Shown here piece by piece: positions 63,792 to 64,000 of a stretch of DNA of 64,000 nt. Position numbers and translations under genes: made by a program. Source of the stretch: Candidatus Gastranaerophilales bacterium (GTDB taxonomy: Bacteria; Cyanobacteriota; Vampirovibrionia; Gastranaerophilales; Gastranaerophilaceae); NCBI GenBank assembly GCA_905234865.1, contig CAJOJE010000002.1, positions 122,716 through 186,715 of the forward strand, given 5' to 3'. Each line of letters starts with the position of its first letter. The first letter of the stretch is position 1. A model generated the notes under the pieces. The model had not been told where the DNA came from, searched no databases, and was given only the letters and a program-made list of their open reading frames with translations.

Positions 63792-64000
63792 AGTTTACTC
63801 GAATTGTACATTGAACAATTGAAAATAACCTTGACGAGCGTTAAGGAATGAATTTGCGAAACAACGCATTCGCAAGTTTCATATTCAAAATAAAATGCTA
63901 AAAGCGACAAGGGTTTTCGAGAAAATGAGCCCATGTGGCAGGGTCGCCCATATAAAAGTTGCCTGTGGCAAGTTTTTATGGGGCAGGCGAATTGAGGGTT
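63792..64000. other. Structured non-coding tail after tRNA-Thr
   Basis: No gene is seen to the window end. There are two hairpins: 63851-63860 with 63869-63878 (10 bp, one G.T), and an imperfect one spanning 63946-63984 around GCCC/GGGC and TTGCC/GGCAA. Like the region before the other tRNA it is richer in G and C than its surroundings. Confidence 0.45.

Noticed and set aside
63731..63934. Minus-strand frame of 67 codons ending in DDGTRTRNLRFTKPLLCH
   Set aside because: This is the antisense translation of the tRNA-Thr gene, a familiar false gene prediction.

Overview
This AT-rich window is densely packed and comes from a Gram-negative-type, strictly anaerobic or microaerophilic bacterium. 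The best guess is a non-photosynthetic sister lineage of the Cyanobacteria (Melainabacteria/Vampirovibrionia, Gastranaerophilales-like). Evidence for this: the ATP synthase beta and epsilon genes sit as an isolated pair (the cyanobacterial arrangement), there is a Tad/Flp pilus locus, rubredoxin and rubrerythrin indicate anaerobic oxygen defence, and there are several large proteins of no recognised family. No rRNA or marker phylogeny is possible from the window, so the taxonomy is inference.

Layout. 1-4.4 kb: end of a GT-C glycosyltransferase, a methionine gamma-lyase-like PLP enzyme and an orphan PAS histidine kinase. 4.8-9.8 kb: a ferritin-like protein, then a minus-strand run (zinc-ribbon protein, LemA, HtpX-like protease, unknown membrane protein). 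10-15.3 kb: an unknown membrane protein, a sugar porter, a DUF475 membrane protein, a YihY-like protein and the NrnA phosphoesterase. 15.4-29.5 kb: Tad pilus genes in two blocks (cpaB, cpaC, tadZ, tadA, tadB, tadC; then a lipoprotein, tadE-like and tadG-like), separated by ribD, a cluster-less relative of hybrid cluster protein, and pnp. 29.5-38.7 kb: DNA metabolism (polA, priA, a 1245-residue double-module UvrD/AddB-like helicase and a RecB/Cas4-type nuclease). 38.8-42 kb: minus-strand atpD, atpC, secreted matrixin-type protease, then rubredoxin and rubrerythrin with their own promoter. 42-48 kb: MurT-like ligase and a minus-strand housekeeping operon (uppS, rdgB, twin-repeat protein, folE2, xer recombinase).

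48-51.1 kb is the accessory island. It has a tRNA(CAT) preceded by a partly duplicated structured leader, a 5'-trimmed mrr restriction endonuclease, a decapitated DUF4417 gene, a small phage-like protein, two tandem paralogues and a terminal inverted repeat. 51-56.8 kb: pyrimidine/nucleoside genes (preA, flavodoxin, CNT transporter), a C-terminal gene remnant, and phospholipid synthesis (cdsA plus a CDP-alcohol transferase). 56.8-64 kb: a large unknown protein, etfBA, an 873-residue HerA-like ATPase fold lacking its P-loop with a C-terminal Tudor-like domain, and tRNA-Thr.

The most novel points are the P-loop-less HerA-like protein, the hybrid-cluster-protein homologue that has lost its cluster ligands, the fused double helicase with a separate nuclease, the tRNA-linked defence/phage cassette, and a recurring promoter design in which the -10 box lies 6-7 nt before the start codon (predicted leaderless mRNAs).
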